From assembly GCA_039820405.1 (NCBI GenBank), contig JBCBQC010000047.1:1-47745 (forward strand): a stretch of DNA of 47,745 nucleotides. The letters are read 5' to 3'. This document shows positions 25,412 through 34,893 of the stretch, in pieces; the first letter of the stretch is position 1, and the number at the start of each line of letters is the position of its first letter. A model generated the notes under the pieces. It was not told the DNA's origin and made no database searches. It saw only the letters and a list, made by a program, of their open reading frames with translations. The position numbers were made by a program, and so were the translations under genes. Source of the stretch: CALLVY01 sp937899855 (GTDB lineage: Bacteria; Bacteroidota; Bacteroidia; Chitinophagales; Saprospiraceae).

Positions 25412-25546
25412 ATCCACAGGATTTTTTTCTCACCCGCATATTCACCAAATCTCAACACCCTCGAACGATCGTGGCGACTGATGCGAAAGGAAGTTATTGA
25501 TTCCATTTACTATGCCACCTGTGCCAAATCCATTGTTAGGCATTAA
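25412..25546 (+). pseudogene. IS630-type transposase C-terminal fragment
   Basis: The 44 codons before a TAA contain SPAYSPNLNTLERSWRLMRK, the typical C-terminal DDE segment of IS630 transposases (usual form PPYSPxLNPIExxW), with the final catalytic Glu in TLERSW. No N-terminal part or matching frame is found upstream, where the sequence (25200-25411) shows only a palindrome at 25270-25287. It is a remnant of a deleted insertion sequence beside the foreign-looking amine oxidase gene. Confidence 0.75.
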
Positions 25547-25550
25547 CTTT

Positions 25551-26609
25551 TCACGCTATTATTTTTTCAAATGTTCTTTTGGCTGAAAGTACGGCACCTT
25601 CCATATATCCCGAAAATTCAAGAAGCGTTTCTGTACCTGAAAAATATAGCTTACCATTCATGTACGGTTCTTGAAAGGTCGGGTGGCCATTATTTTGATG
25701 TGGCCTATTTATCGTTTGATTACCGCTAAGAATAAATTCATCCGTCCAAACTTTCTCGTGGTAAGCCAAGGGGGTGGCAGCACTATTCCCCAACAGTTTC
25801 GCGAGTTGCTTTAGCACCAGTTCTTTTCTAACTGCTTTGGTATAAACCGACGTACCACTGTTTAAGAAACCGGTAAATCCAAACTTGTTTTCTTCATAAT
25901 TGGTGTGGTCATACATTTCCGTAACGATTCCGGCGTGGCTGTATAACATTCCAGAGTATCCGTTTTCTCTCCAAAACGGTTCGGAATATTCCAAGACAAA
26001 TTTTATGGATCCCGCCATCCAAGTTTGTACGCTTGGCAAAACCGTTGAAATCTCATTTGGTAAGCGTGGAGAAAACTCAATTTGTGAACCAATCAATTGT
26101 GGGGGTAAACACAGGACCACTTTATCCGTCGTAAGTGTTTCGCCGTTTTCAGATTCCACCTCTAATCCACCATCAATTTCTTTAATCGAAACAACTTTTC
26201 TATTCAATTTAATCTGCTCAGGCTTTATATTCTCGAATAAGGTATCAATCAGACTTTGTGTTCCCCCAGCAATTCGGTAAGAAGGTGTTTGGGCTTCTGG
26301 AATGTAAAATTCTTGTGGCGGCTCAAATGATTTTGTTTGAAATAAAGATTTGCCCTTAGCGTACTGGGGAAACTTTTCCAATCCTAAGCGTTTTAACAAA
26401 GCCACTAAGTTCAGGTGAACATCGGAGAACCAAGTGGCACCCAATTCAAGTGGCGTTCCATTTTCACCCTTCACCGTTTGTATTCTTCCGCCCAGCCTGG
26501 AAGACGCCTCTAAGATAGTTGCCGATATATTTTTAGTGTGCAGTAGGTAGGCCAAGGTAAGGCCACTAAGACCTCCGCCTATTATTGTAATTTTTTTATT
26601 TTGTTCCAT
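25551..26609 (-). CDS. FAD-dependent amine oxidase family protein
   Basis: A 352-residue flavoprotein of the monoamine oxidase/phytoene desaturase type. The dinucleotide-binding motif GGGLSGL is at residues 11-17, followed by the signature EASSRLGGRIQT. The C-terminal FAD contact region is YFSGTETLLEFSGYMEGA. No signal peptide is present, so it is cytoplasmic, and the substrate is unknown. It is shorter than typical amine oxidases of about 450 residues, mainly in the substrate domain. Base composition is clearly richer in A/T than its neighbours, and an IS630 remnant lies 5 bases past its stop, so acquisition by transfer is likely. Its start MEQNKKITIIGGG is unambiguous. Confidence 0.85.
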   Translation of the reverse strand: MEQNKKITIIGGGLSGLTLAYLLHTKNISATILEASSRLGGRIQTVKGENGTPLELGATWFSDVHLNLVALLKRLGLEKFPQYAKGKSLFQTKSFEPPQEFYIPEAQTPSYRIAGGTQSLIDTLFENIKPEQIKLNRKVVSIKEIDGGLEVESENGETLTTDKVVLCLPPQLIGSQIEFSPRLPNEISTVLPSVQTWMAGSIKFVLEYSEPFWRENGYSGMLYSHAGIVTEMYDHTNYEENKFGFTGFLNSGTSVYTKAVRKELVLKQLAKLLGNSAATPLAYHEKVWTDEFILSGNQTINRPHQNNGHPTFQEPYMNGKLYFSGTETLLEFSGYMEGAVLSAKRTFEKIIA

Positions 26610-26697
26610 TTGTTTTGTTTAATTCAGCTTGTAGCCAATGAACCTGTACAAACCAGCTCAACGGTAATTTCCTCCGCTAAGCGCCAGGGCGAATCCC

Positions 26698-27630
26698 TCA
26701 GCCCTTCCAGCGCCGCAACAGCTCCGGCAACTTCCGTAGGGCCAAAATCTGCCGGTTGCGCAGCGTCGCCTCTACCACCGGCGTGCCATTGTACGTCTTC
26801 CCCCCCTCAATCGAGCGGGTCACGCAAGACTTGGCCAGGACCGTCGTGTCGGGGCCAATCGTGATGGTGTGGACCACCCCCACCTGCCCGTACAACACAC
26901 AGCGGTCCCCGATGATGGATTTTCCCCCCACCGCCACCTGGGCCGCAATCAAGCAGTGCTTGCCAATCACCGCCCCGTGCCCGATGTGGACCTGACAGTC
27001 AAACTTACTCCCCTCCCCAATCACCGTATCACCCGATACGCCCTTGTTGATCGTATTGAGCGCCCCAATCTCCACCCGATCTTCGATGATGACCCGCCCG
27101 CCAGAGCGCCACTTCTGATGGCCTTCCGCGCCGCGCTTGTAATAAAAAGCATCCGAGCCAATGATACTCCCCGGCTGGATGGTCACGTGATCCCCGATGA
27201 TGCTGTACTCCTCGATCACCACGTTGGCCATGATGTGGCTGTACTGCCCGATCCGGACGTGGGGCCCGATGACCACGCCGGGTTCGATGATCGCCGAGGG
27301 ATGAATGAGGGCCGACTTGTGGATCGCCTCCGACTTGTAGTGCAGCGGGCGGTGCTCGAGGATGAGCTGGTTGTACACCGCAAAGGGATCGTCGCCGATG
27401 AGGAGGACTTTGCCGGGGGGGCATTCGGCGGGCTCGTTGAGTAGGATGACGGTCGCCGCCGATTGGATGGATTTTTTAAAGTATTTTTTGACGTCGGAGA
27501 AGGTGATGTCCCCCGCTTCGACTTTGCGGATTTCGTTGATGCCCGTGGCGAACAGATCGGCATCACCGATGATGCTAAGGTCAAAGCGCTGGGCGAGTTC
27601 GCGGACGGGAATGGCTTGTGGAAACTTCAT
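26698..27630 (-). CDS. lpxD: UDP-3-O-acylglucosamine N-acyltransferase-like protein (LpxD family)
   Basis: A 310-residue left-handed beta-helix acyltransferase. LpxD adds the N-linked hydroxyacyl chain from acyl-ACP to UDP-3-O-acylglucosamine in lipid A synthesis, in the cytoplasm. The N-terminal uridine-binding domain (residues 1-100) contains GINEIRKVEAGDITF. The hexapeptide repeats start at IHPSAIIEPGVVIG, and the catalytic His is expected in CQVHIGHGAVIG. A C-terminal helix ends in RRWKG. Bacteroidota often carry a second LpxD-like gene away from the lpx operon, and the isolated position here suits that, so the exact sugar substrate is uncertain. Confidence 0.85.
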   Translation of the reverse strand: MKFPQAIPVRELAQRFDLSIIGDADLFATGINEIRKVEAGDITFSDVKKYFKKSIQSAATVILLNEPAECPPGKVLLIGDDPFAVYNQLILEHRPLHYKSEAIHKSALIHPSAIIEPGVVIGPHVRIGQYSHIMANVVIEEYSIIGDHVTIQPGSIIGSDAFYYKRGAEGHQKWRSGGRVIIEDRVEIGALNTINKGVSGDTVIGEGSKFDCQVHIGHGAVIGKHCLIAAQVAVGGKSIIGDRCVLYGQVGVVHTITIGPDTTVLAKSCVTRSIEGGKTYNGTPVVEATLRNRQILALRKLPELLRRWKG

Positions 27631-27709
27631 AAAAACAGTATATTGATCAACATTTGGTACGAGTATGCGTACACAGGATGTAAATTTAATCTCAAAAATT
27701 AGTAATGCT

Positions 27710-28483
27710 ATGTTTACTCATCGTTTATTGTCATTTTTATCCCTTTGCTGGTGGCTGGCCGGAACGTCCGCCAAGGCCCAGGACAGCATCCAATTGACCC
27801 TCAATATTTTTCCCCAAAACGCCGTCATCAAAATCGGGGAGCAGGTCATCGATCTGAACCAAAGTGGGCCGCGCCCCAAGGTTACGCTGGCTCCGGGTAC
27901 CTACGAGCTCCGCATCTGGGCTCCCGGGCGTCAGCTCCGTCAGGAGCTCCTCGAACTGGAGGGCCAAACCGTTCAGGTGCTCTACCGCAATATCTCTAAG
28001 GACTACCGTCCCGATTTTGTCGAATACCAAAAACAAATCAAAAAACATCGGTCCCGGCAATGGTTGCGCTGGGCCGCCATCGGTGGCCTAGTGGCGGGCA
28101 ATGCTTGGTACCATTCTCGCATCCCCCGCGAGCGCCAAGCCCTACTGGATCAGGAGAAGCAAGTGGACCAAGCCTACGATCAGTACCAAGGAGCAATCAG
28201 TAAAGAAAATGCAACAACGCTTTACGAGGGCTACCTCCGGGCTCATACCGACTTTGAGGACCGGCGCCAAAACTATCATCGATACAGTGCCATGGCCATT
28301 CCCGTTGCCCTAGCCAGTACCGCACTTTCCGTCTATTTGGTCCGCACCATCCGGCGTAAAAAAGCTACCGCTCCAATGCCCTATCAGGAATCCGCACCCT
28401 TTGGCCAACTTCAATTCCAGCCCCCCCACCTGAGTCAGGCCTCCCCTACGCCGGGCTCCTTGCACTTCATCCTCCAATTCTAA
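27710..28483 (+). CDS. Envelope protein with PEGA-like domain and two membrane segments
   Basis: A 257-residue protein of unknown function. A signal peptide ends near TSAKAQ (residue 24). A beta-rich PEGA-like module (25-95, with VTLAPGTYELRIWAPG) is followed by a membrane helix (about 118-133), a charged helical stretch with EKQVDQAYDQYQ, and a second membrane helix (192-213). A Pro-rich tail ends in LHFILQF. PEGA modules usually present a surface for peptidoglycan or protein binding; that role is inferred. The lipoprotein gene starts 10 bases after its stop, so they form an operon, divergent from lpxD. Confidence 0.7.
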   Translation: MFTHRLLSFLSLCWWLAGTSAKAQDSIQLTLNIFPQNAVIKIGEQVIDLNQSGPRPKVTLAPGTYELRIWAPGRQLRQELLELEGQTVQVLYRNISKDYRPDFVEYQKQIKKHRSRQWLRWAAIGGLVAGNAWYHSRIPRERQALLDQEKQVDQAYDQYQGAISKENATTLYEGYLRAHTDFEDRRQNYHRYSAMAIPVALASTALSVYLVRTIRRKKATAPMPYQESAPFGQLQFQPPHLSQASPTPGSLHFILQF

Positions 28484-28493
28484 ACCCTTTGTC

Positions 28494-28901
28494 ATGTCTT
28501 ACCAACGCTATCTCCTCTTCCTGCTTCTGGTCCTATTCAACCAGTGCATTCCCGAAATAGAACTTCAAGAGCGTACCAATTTCTTTGACCCCGAAGGCAC
28601 CGCGGAGGCCTTTACCGTATATCGACACTACGAGGTAGACGAGATCAATGGGAAAAAGGTCGTAGCCATCGAATACGCCCTGGAACTCAATCGCTTTCCC
28701 CCCGATCAACAACCGATCATCGAATGGGTGATGGTGTACAAAGATGGGAACATTCGCTACCCCGATATCGCACTGGGCCGGACGCGTATTGTCGAACGCA
28801 ACCTACCCAGCGGCGTGGAGGTTTGCTACCAATTTTCGGTGCGCACCTTCAGCGGAGACGAATCGAAGCGGAGTACGCCTTATTGCTTCCGTCCCGACTA
28901 A
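28494..28901 (+). CDS. Small lipoprotein of 135 residues
   Basis: The signal MSYQRYLLFLLLVLFNQC places a lipobox cysteine at residue 18. The remainder looks like one fibronectin III-type beta domain: EIELQERTNFFDPEG, then IEYALELNRFPPDQQPIIEW, then CYQFSVRTFSGDESKRS near the end with two further cysteines. No catalytic motif is visible. It is translated directly after the PEGA-like membrane protein (10-base gap), so the two probably work together at the envelope. It is convergent with polA, whose stop is only 7 bases away, leaving almost no room for a terminator. Confidence 0.7.
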   Translation: MSYQRYLLFLLLVLFNQCIPEIELQERTNFFDPEGTAEAFTVYRHYEVDEINGKKVVAIEYALELNRFPPDQQPIIEWVMVYKDGNIRYPDIALGRTRIVERNLPSGVEVCYQFSVRTFSGDESKRSTPYCFRPD

Positions 28902-28908
28902 GCCATAG

Positions 28909-31704
28909 CTAGTGCGCCTCCAACCAGTTCTCCCCCGTATCCATCCCCACCAGGATGGGCACCTTGAGATTGGGCAGGGCGTTTTTCATCTTCTCCTCGA
29001 TCAGGGGTTTGACCTTTTCCAGTTCCGGTCGGTACACATCGAAGACCAATTCATCGTGTACCTGGAGGATCATCTTGGTTTTGTAATTCCCCGCCTGTAG
29101 TTCCCGGTGAATGTCGATCATGGCCACTTTGATCATGTCGGCCGCCGAGCCCTGGATGGGGGTATTGATGGCGACCCGCTCGGCATTGCTGCGTTCGAGG
29201 CCGCTCTTGGAGTTGATGTCGCGCAGGTAGCGCCGCCGCCCGAGGAGGGTGGTGACGTAGCCATTGGTCCGGGCGAAGGCGACGGTCTCGTCCATGTAAT
29301 TTTTCAATCCTTGGTACTGTGCGAAATAGTTTTTGATCAATTCGCTGGCCTCGGCCCGTTTGATGCCCAGTTGGCGGGAAAGGTTGGTAGCACCCGCGCC
29401 GTAGATGATGCTAAAGTTGACCGTCTTGGCATTGCGGCGTTCGTCGGCCGTGACCTCCTCCAGGGTTTTGCCGTAGACGCGGGCCGCCGTGGCGCGGTGG
29501 ATGTCGTGCCCGGCCTGAAAGGCTTCCAGCATGGCTTCGTCGCCACTGATTTCGGCGATGAGTCGCAGTTCGATTTGGGAGTAATCGGCGGCCAGTAGGA
29601 TATGATCCGCATCGCGGGGTTCGAAGGCCTTGCGGATTTCGCGACCCGCTTCGTCCCGGATCGGAATGTTTTGCAGGTTGGGGTTCTCCGAGCTGAGGCG
29701 CCCCGTGGCCGCCCGGGCCTGGTTGAAGGAGCTGTGTACCCGCCCCGTGCGTGGATTGACCAGTTGGGGCAGGGTATCGACGTAGGTAGACTTGAGCTTA
29801 TTGAGTTTGCGGAAGTGGAGGATTTCCTGGACGAAGGGATGCTCTACGGCCAGTTCGGACAGCTTGGCCTCGTTGGTCGAGTACTGCCCCGTCGCCGTTT
29901 TGCGCCAGCGGTAGGGCAGCTTCATCCGATCGAAGAGCACCTCCCCCACTTGCTTGGGCGAATTGATGTTGAAAGGGGTACCCGCCTCCTTGTAAATTTG
30001 CTGTTCCTTTTCGAGAATCTGGGCGCCAAGCTTGGCGGAATAATCGTTTAGAAAATCGGGATTGATCCGTACGCCTTCGTACTCCATATCGGTGAGCACC
30101 CGAATGAGGGGCGCTTCCAGGTCGCGGTACAGCTCGGCGGTATTGATCTCGGCGAGCATCGGTTGGAAGACGTCGCGGAGCTGGAAGGTAATGTCGGCAT
30201 CTTCGGCGGCGTAGTCGCTGACCTTGGCCACTTCGATATCGCGCATGGTCAACTGGTTTTTCCCCTTCTTACCGATCAGCGTTTCGATGGGGACCATCTG
30301 GTATTTGAGGTAGGTCTCGGCCAGATAGTCGAGCTTGTGGCGCCGGTCGGGTTCGCAGAGGTAATGCGCGATCATCGTATCGAAGAATGTTCCCGCCACT
30401 TCCACCCCGTACCACTTCATCATCAGCATATCGTACTTGAGGTTTTGCCCCACTTTTTCAATCGCCTCGTCCTCCAGCAGCCCTTTGAATTCGGCTACGA
30501 TGGCCCGGGCCGCTTCCTGATCGGCGGGTAAGGGCACGTAAAAGCCCTCGCCCTTTTGGATCGAAAAGGCCAGGCCCACCAGCTCCGCCTGGTTGGCGTC
30601 GATTCCGGTGGTCTCGGTATCAAAACAGAGCACCTTGGCCCGCGCCAGTTTTTCCACCAGGGCCCGGCGCGCCTCGGGCGTCTCCATCAATTGGTACTCG
30701 TGGGGGGTGTTTTCCAAATTGGCCTCCGCAATCGAATGGGCCGCTAGGTCGGAGCCCCGACTGGACTTGCCCCCCTTCGCCGGTTCCGGCTGGCCAAACA
30801 GATTACCCTGTGCCGTGGCTGGCTCCGCGCCCGTTCCCAGGATGGTTTTGGCCAGGGAGCGAAATTCCAATTCCTTAAACAATTGGCTGACCTCCTCCCG
30901 GTTGATTTCCTCGACCCGGTACACCTCGGCATCAAATTGGATGGGCGTAGCCAGGTCGATCGTGGCCAGGGTCTTCGACAGCCGCCCCTGCTCCGCAAAT
31001 TCTTCGACCCGTTCGCGCTGCTTACCCTTGAGTTGGTCGGTATGGCTGAGGATGCCCTCTAGGTCGCCAAATTGCTTGAGCAATTTGACCGCCGTCTTCG
31101 GACCAATTCCGGGAATCCCCGGGATGTTGTCCACCGCATCGCCCTGCAAGCCCAGCACATCGATCACCTGATCGACGCGTTCGATGTCCCATTTGGCGAG
31201 TACTTCATCCTCGCCCAAGATTTCCACTTCGCCCCCCTTACGACCGGGTTTGTACATAAAAATATTCTGCGAGACCAGTTGGGCGTAGTCCTTATCCGGG
31301 GTCACCATGTACACCTGAAAACCCTCTTTTTCGGCTTGTTTGGCCAGGGTACCGATTACGTCATCAGCCTCGTAGCCCGCGCAGGTGACGACGGGAATGT
31401 TGAAAGCCCGGACGATGTTTTCGATATAGGGAAAGGCCAGGGTAATGTCTTCGGGTTGCTCCTCGCGATTGGCTTTGTAGGGATCATACATCTTGTGGCG
31501 AAAGGTGGGGCCGGGCAAATCAAAGGCCACCGCGATGTGGGTGGCATTCTGATTTTTTAGGACGTCCCACAGGTAACGGGTAAAGCCACTGACCGCCGAG
31601 ACGTTGAGCCCTTTGGAATTGATGAGGGGGCGGTTGATGAAGGCGTAATGCGCACGGTAGACCAAGGCGTGACCATCGAGGAGGAAGAGTTTCTTTTCGG
31701 ACAT
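28909..31704 (-). CDS. polA: DNA polymerase I
   Basis: A 931-residue full-length Pol I that fills gaps and removes RNA primers in replication and repair. The 5'-3' exonuclease domain (1-290) shows YEADDVIGTLA and GIPGIGPKTA. The 3'-5' proofreading domain begins near 355 with the active motif FDTETTGID (Asp362, Glu364). The polymerase domain has motif A DYSQIELR, motif B RRNAKTVNFSIIYG and motif C QVHDELVFDV near residue 883. All catalytic acids are present. A promoter fitting TTG-N18-TAAATTTG lies just upstream, so it is transcribed alone. Confidence 0.98.
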   Translation of the reverse strand: MSEKKLFLLDGHALVYRAHYAFINRPLINSKGLNVSAVSGFTRYLWDVLKNQNATHIAVAFDLPGPTFRHKMYDPYKANREEQPEDITLAFPYIENIVRAFNIPVVTCAGYEADDVIGTLAKQAEKEGFQVYMVTPDKDYAQLVSQNIFMYKPGRKGGEVEILGEDEVLAKWDIERVDQVIDVLGLQGDAVDNIPGIPGIGPKTAVKLLKQFGDLEGILSHTDQLKGKQRERVEEFAEQGRLSKTLATIDLATPIQFDAEVYRVEEINREEVSQLFKELEFRSLAKTILGTGAEPATAQGNLFGQPEPAKGGKSSRGSDLAAHSIAEANLENTPHEYQLMETPEARRALVEKLARAKVLCFDTETTGIDANQAELVGLAFSIQKGEGFYVPLPADQEAARAIVAEFKGLLEDEAIEKVGQNLKYDMLMMKWYGVEVAGTFFDTMIAHYLCEPDRRHKLDYLAETYLKYQMVPIETLIGKKGKNQLTMRDIEVAKVSDYAAEDADITFQLRDVFQPMLAEINTAELYRDLEAPLIRVLTDMEYEGVRINPDFLNDYSAKLGAQILEKEQQIYKEAGTPFNINSPKQVGEVLFDRMKLPYRWRKTATGQYSTNEAKLSELAVEHPFVQEILHFRKLNKLKSTYVDTLPQLVNPRTGRVHSSFNQARAATGRLSSENPNLQNIPIRDEAGREIRKAFEPRDADHILLAADYSQIELRLIAEISGDEAMLEAFQAGHDIHRATAARVYGKTLEEVTADERRNAKTVNFSIIYGAGATNLSRQLGIKRAEASELIKNYFAQYQGLKNYMDETVAFARTNGYVTTLLGRRRYLRDINSKSGLERSNAERVAINTPIQGSAADMIKVAMIDIHRELQAGNYKTKMILQVHDELVFDVYRPELEKVKPLIEEKMKNALPNLKVPILVGMDTGENWLEAH

Positions 31705-31720
31705 AATTGTAGAAAATTGC

Positions 31721-31749
31721 CAAATTTATCAGAAGGGGCAAGTTAGCAA
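31721..31749 (-). promoter_or_regulatory. Candidate polA promoter (-33 TTG, -7 TAAATTTG)
   Basis: On the minus strand a TTG (31749-31747) is followed after 18 bases by TAAATTTG (31728-31721), close to the Bacteroidota arrangement of TTG, 19-21 bases, TAnnTTTG. It lies 17 bases before the ATG, giving a very short leader. Confidence 0.55.
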
Positions 31750-31847
31750 TTTTTAGATGGGCAAAAGACATTTTCCCACTACATCCTAAAGCAAAATCCA
31801 CCCTCAACAGCCGAACATTAAGCTGTAAGGGCAGGAAGGTACCCACC

Positions 31848-34733
31848 TCATTGTACCAGCAGCCTTCCCGATCCGATCCAGCGGCCCGCCTCCGTAACCC
31901 GGAAGGTGTACCAACCACTGGTCAGCACCCCGCGATCCAGGCGTACCTGCGGCCCGCTAAAACGTTGTCGCCGAACCAGCATGCCCAAGGAATTGTACAC
32001 ATCAATTTGTCCCGCCTCAATCGCTTGGGGGGTCTGGATATCCAAGGTGGCCCATTCCCGCAGAGGATGAGGACGAAGCTGAAACTGGACCTCCACAACA
32101 TTTTCTACGGTCCCGAAGCTGACCAGGGTGGGGGCCAGTTCGCCGATGGTGTGTAGGGTGCGATTGGTCAGAATCACCTCGTTGAAATCAAAGTAAATGC
32201 CCGCGTGATTGTAAATCTGCGCCCCCAGACCGAGGTCGGGCCATTGAGCAATACGAAAGCGAACAAAGCCGATGGAGCCGGGCGCATTGGTGGTGCTGTC
32301 GGGCAGTTGAATGGGATCAAACACCACTTCCAGTACCCCCTCCCCCAGCAGTCGGTACTGGTAAGGGTGGCTGGCCGCCCCCATCCGCAGGGTGGTGGGA
32401 TCGAGCAAGGGCGAAAGCGTATCGCGAATGACAACCCGGAAGGCCGTATCCGTCCCCGTATTTTGAAAGCGGATGAGGTATTCGAGGTCCTGGTTGGCGT
32501 AGAGGTAAGCAAAATCGGAAAAGCCCCGGGGGTAGCCCGTCTTATCGTTGGGGTCGTAGCTTCCCCGATTCTCCTGACAGTCGATGTCCACAAAGGGGTC
32601 CGCATCATTTTGGGGGAAGCGAGTGACGTAACCCAGCGAGGCGGCTCCGTCGGCCGTGCAACCTTCTACCGTGATACTGGGCCGGTCGTGGCCCGGATGG
32701 CCCGGGGCTTGATGGACCTCCAAACGGTAGGTCGCCCCCGTGCTGGGAATCGCCAGACGGGTCAGTTCGCCCACGATCAGGTTAAAATCGCCCTGGAACA
32801 GGATGACGTCGTCTTCGATCACGATGTACTGTAGGCCAGCGGCCGTATTTCCCGTTCCGATGTTTTGAATAAAAAAGATAATGCTGTCGCCCGTACACTG
32901 CGCATCCAGCTCAATGCTGGCACCCGACCAGCCAGGATCGGGGGGGCTGCAGATGCTATCGGGAAAAATGTGGGCCGCTACGCAGTGGCTTTGCCCCAGG
33001 CGTACCGAATCGCAGCCCAGCAGCACGTCTACCGTAAACGTGCCGCAGTCGTTACTGGGGATATTGCCCAGGTCAAAAGTCAGCTGCTGACCGACTTGCT
33101 GGGCCAGGGGCAGGCTCGCCCCCTGGTAGGTCAGGTCTGGATCGAGCGTCAGCTCGACGTAGGCACCGAGGGCTTCGGTGGTCCCTTGGTTGCAGTAGTG
33201 TACTGTGTAAGTATTGGGGAAGCAACGCCGTAGGAAAGGCGTACTGACCGACACCTCTAAGTAGGGACATTCCACGAGGGCTTGGGCGGCGAAGTCGACG
33301 CGTTCGCTATCGTAGAATTGGAGGAGGTCTACCGGGATGGTATCTTCACAAATCGACCAATAGTCGGAGCGGGGATAGCTCGTCAGTTCGTAAGTCCCCG
33401 TGTCGACCCGCATGGTGTACTGCCCCGCCGCATCCGTGGAGGCCAGCCAGGAGAAGTTATCCTTAGTGGCTTGAACCACCCAATTTTCCAGCGTCCCCGT
33501 TTCGTTGAGAAGGGCACAATCCAGATCCTGGTCGGGTAGGATACTGCCAAAAATTTCGTTGGTAAAGCTGTTTCCCAGGCTGTCGGTCTTGACGATGTAG
33601 GGGTAGCGACGCCCATCGAGCCCTTGGGTAGTACCGACGAGGTAGACACAGCTGTCGTTGGCCACGAGCAGGTCCTGAAGTAAGTCGAAGCCACTACGGC
33701 CGTAGAGTCGGGGCGTACTAAAGGTCGAATCCACTCCCAATTGCGCCATACTCCAATCCACATCACCGGTCGATCGGCGTTTCATCCCGGCCACCAAAAA
33801 GTCCGATCCAAACGACTCGACCTGAAACTCCGTGGGGATGCTTCCCAGATAATCGTGTCCTGCAAAGGTCGCCTCAAAAATTGGAGTGGCGGACAGGTCC
33901 ACCCGCCATAATTGCCCCACCGGATTGTCCCGATCTTCGTCGCCCGATACCAGGGCCACCAGGGCGCTTCCCGGTCCCAGCGGTTCAATAGCGGTAGCAA
34001 TCTGTACGCCCGGTGCGGGAAAGGTATTTTTCCAGCGAAACCCCCCGGTCGCCGAATAGCGAGCGATAAAGACATCGTGCCCATCCCCGACTAGGGGGCC
34101 CTGGTGCCCCAGAATGATGATGTCACCAGAATCCTCCTCCACGTAGCCATCGTGGAAGAAGATATTACCCTCGGGATCCGTCATAAAATTGGCCGCGCTC
34201 GATACTCCGGTCGAATCCAACTCGTAGAAGCTCCCCAGGACCTGGGTACTCGTCCCGTTGCCGATCAGCAAAAAACGCCCCGCCGTGGTGGGAATCACGC
34301 GCCAGGGCCAAAAAAACGCCGTGTTGGGTAGCTCGTAGGACCAGTCGAGCTGGCCGTTGGCGGCTAGCTTACGCACCTTGACCTGTGATGATAAGATATC
34401 ATCGCCTCCTTTGTACACCACGATAAGTCCTCCGTCGGGAGTGGCCAGTACACCGGACATGCGCGACAACAGGGAGTCGCCCGGCGCTCCACGCTCCGTC
34501 CACTGAATATTGCCAGCGGCGTCGAATAGAAAGGTAAGGGGACGCGCCAGTCCGTCGCTGCCGTATTCTACACAGCTCAAAAACAATCCACCTCCAACGG
34601 CCACGTCGGCCGCAACGGCTTTTACCGAACTGCGCTGTTCCACATCCAGAATTTTTTCCCAACCCTGGGCGGAAAGTGAGGAGGTTATCAGGGCCAGTAG
34701 GCCGACGAGGAGGAGAAGCTTTTTCATATCCAT
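31848..34733 (-). CDS. Large secreted protein with DUF7619-like domain and T9SS sorting domain
   Basis: A 961-residue exported protein. Signal peptide MKKLLLLVGLLALITSSLSAQ (the ATG two codons earlier is equally possible). The first 430 residues are a beta-propeller-like region with no clear repeats. A carboxypeptidase-regulatory-like piece (WLASTDAAGQYTMRVDTGTY) follows, then repeated DUF11-like beta modules with many cysteines. A DUF7619-type domain is recognised by SYDPNDKTGYPRG and YLIRFQNTGTDTAFRV. The C-terminal 80 residues form a T9SS type A sorting domain ending in GSGRLLVQ. It is probably a cell-surface or secreted adhesin-like protein. It is a single gene, divergent from the 481-residue protein. 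Confidence 0.82.
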   Translation of the reverse strand: MDMKKLLLLVGLLALITSSLSAQGWEKILDVEQRSSVKAVAADVAVGGGLFLSCVEYGSDGLARPLTFLFDAAGNIQWTERGAPGDSLLSRMSGVLATPDGGLIVVYKGGDDILSSQVKVRKLAANGQLDWSYELPNTAFFWPWRVIPTTAGRFLLIGNGTSTQVLGSFYELDSTGVSSAANFMTDPEGNIFFHDGYVEEDSGDIIILGHQGPLVGDGHDVFIARYSATGGFRWKNTFPAPGVQIATAIEPLGPGSALVALVSGDEDRDNPVGQLWRVDLSATPIFEATFAGHDYLGSIPTEFQVESFGSDFLVAGMKRRSTGDVDWSMAQLGVDSTFSTPRLYGRSGFDLLQDLLVANDSCVYLVGTTQGLDGRRYPYIVKTDSLGNSFTNEIFGSILPDQDLDCALLNETGTLENWVVQATKDNFSWLASTDAAGQYTMRVDTGTYELTSYPRSDYWSICEDTIPVDLLQFYDSERVDFAAQALVECPYLEVSVSTPFLRRCFPNTYTVHYCNQGTTEALGAYVELTLDPDLTYQGASLPLAQQVGQQLTFDLGNIPSNDCGTFTVDVLLGCDSVRLGQSHCVAAHIFPDSICSPPDPGWSGASIELDAQCTGDSIIFFIQNIGTGNTAAGLQYIVIEDDVILFQGDFNLIVGELTRLAIPSTGATYRLEVHQAPGHPGHDRPSITVEGCTADGAASLGYVTRFPQNDADPFVDIDCQENRGSYDPNDKTGYPRGFSDFAYLYANQDLEYLIRFQNTGTDTAFRVVIRDTLSPLLDPTTLRMGAASHPYQYRLLGEGVLEVVFDPIQLPDSTTNAPGSIGFVRFRIAQWPDLGLGAQIYNHAGIYFDFNEVILTNRTLHTIGELAPTLVSFGTVENVVEVQFQLRPHPLREWATLDIQTPQAIEAGQIDVYNSLGMLVRRQRFSGPQVRLDRGVLTSGWYTFRVTEAGRWIGSGRLLVQ

Positions 34734-34893
34734 CTATTTTGGAAGGGGCATGGGCATTTTTTGTCTTGCAGTAGCAAAGATGCCCTCCAATGGATCATTT
34801 TACAATAACATTTTTTCAAAAAAATCAATCATTCTTTAAATTTAAGCTACTGGTTATCAATATTTTGAACTTTATTTCATCAATATAAATGAC

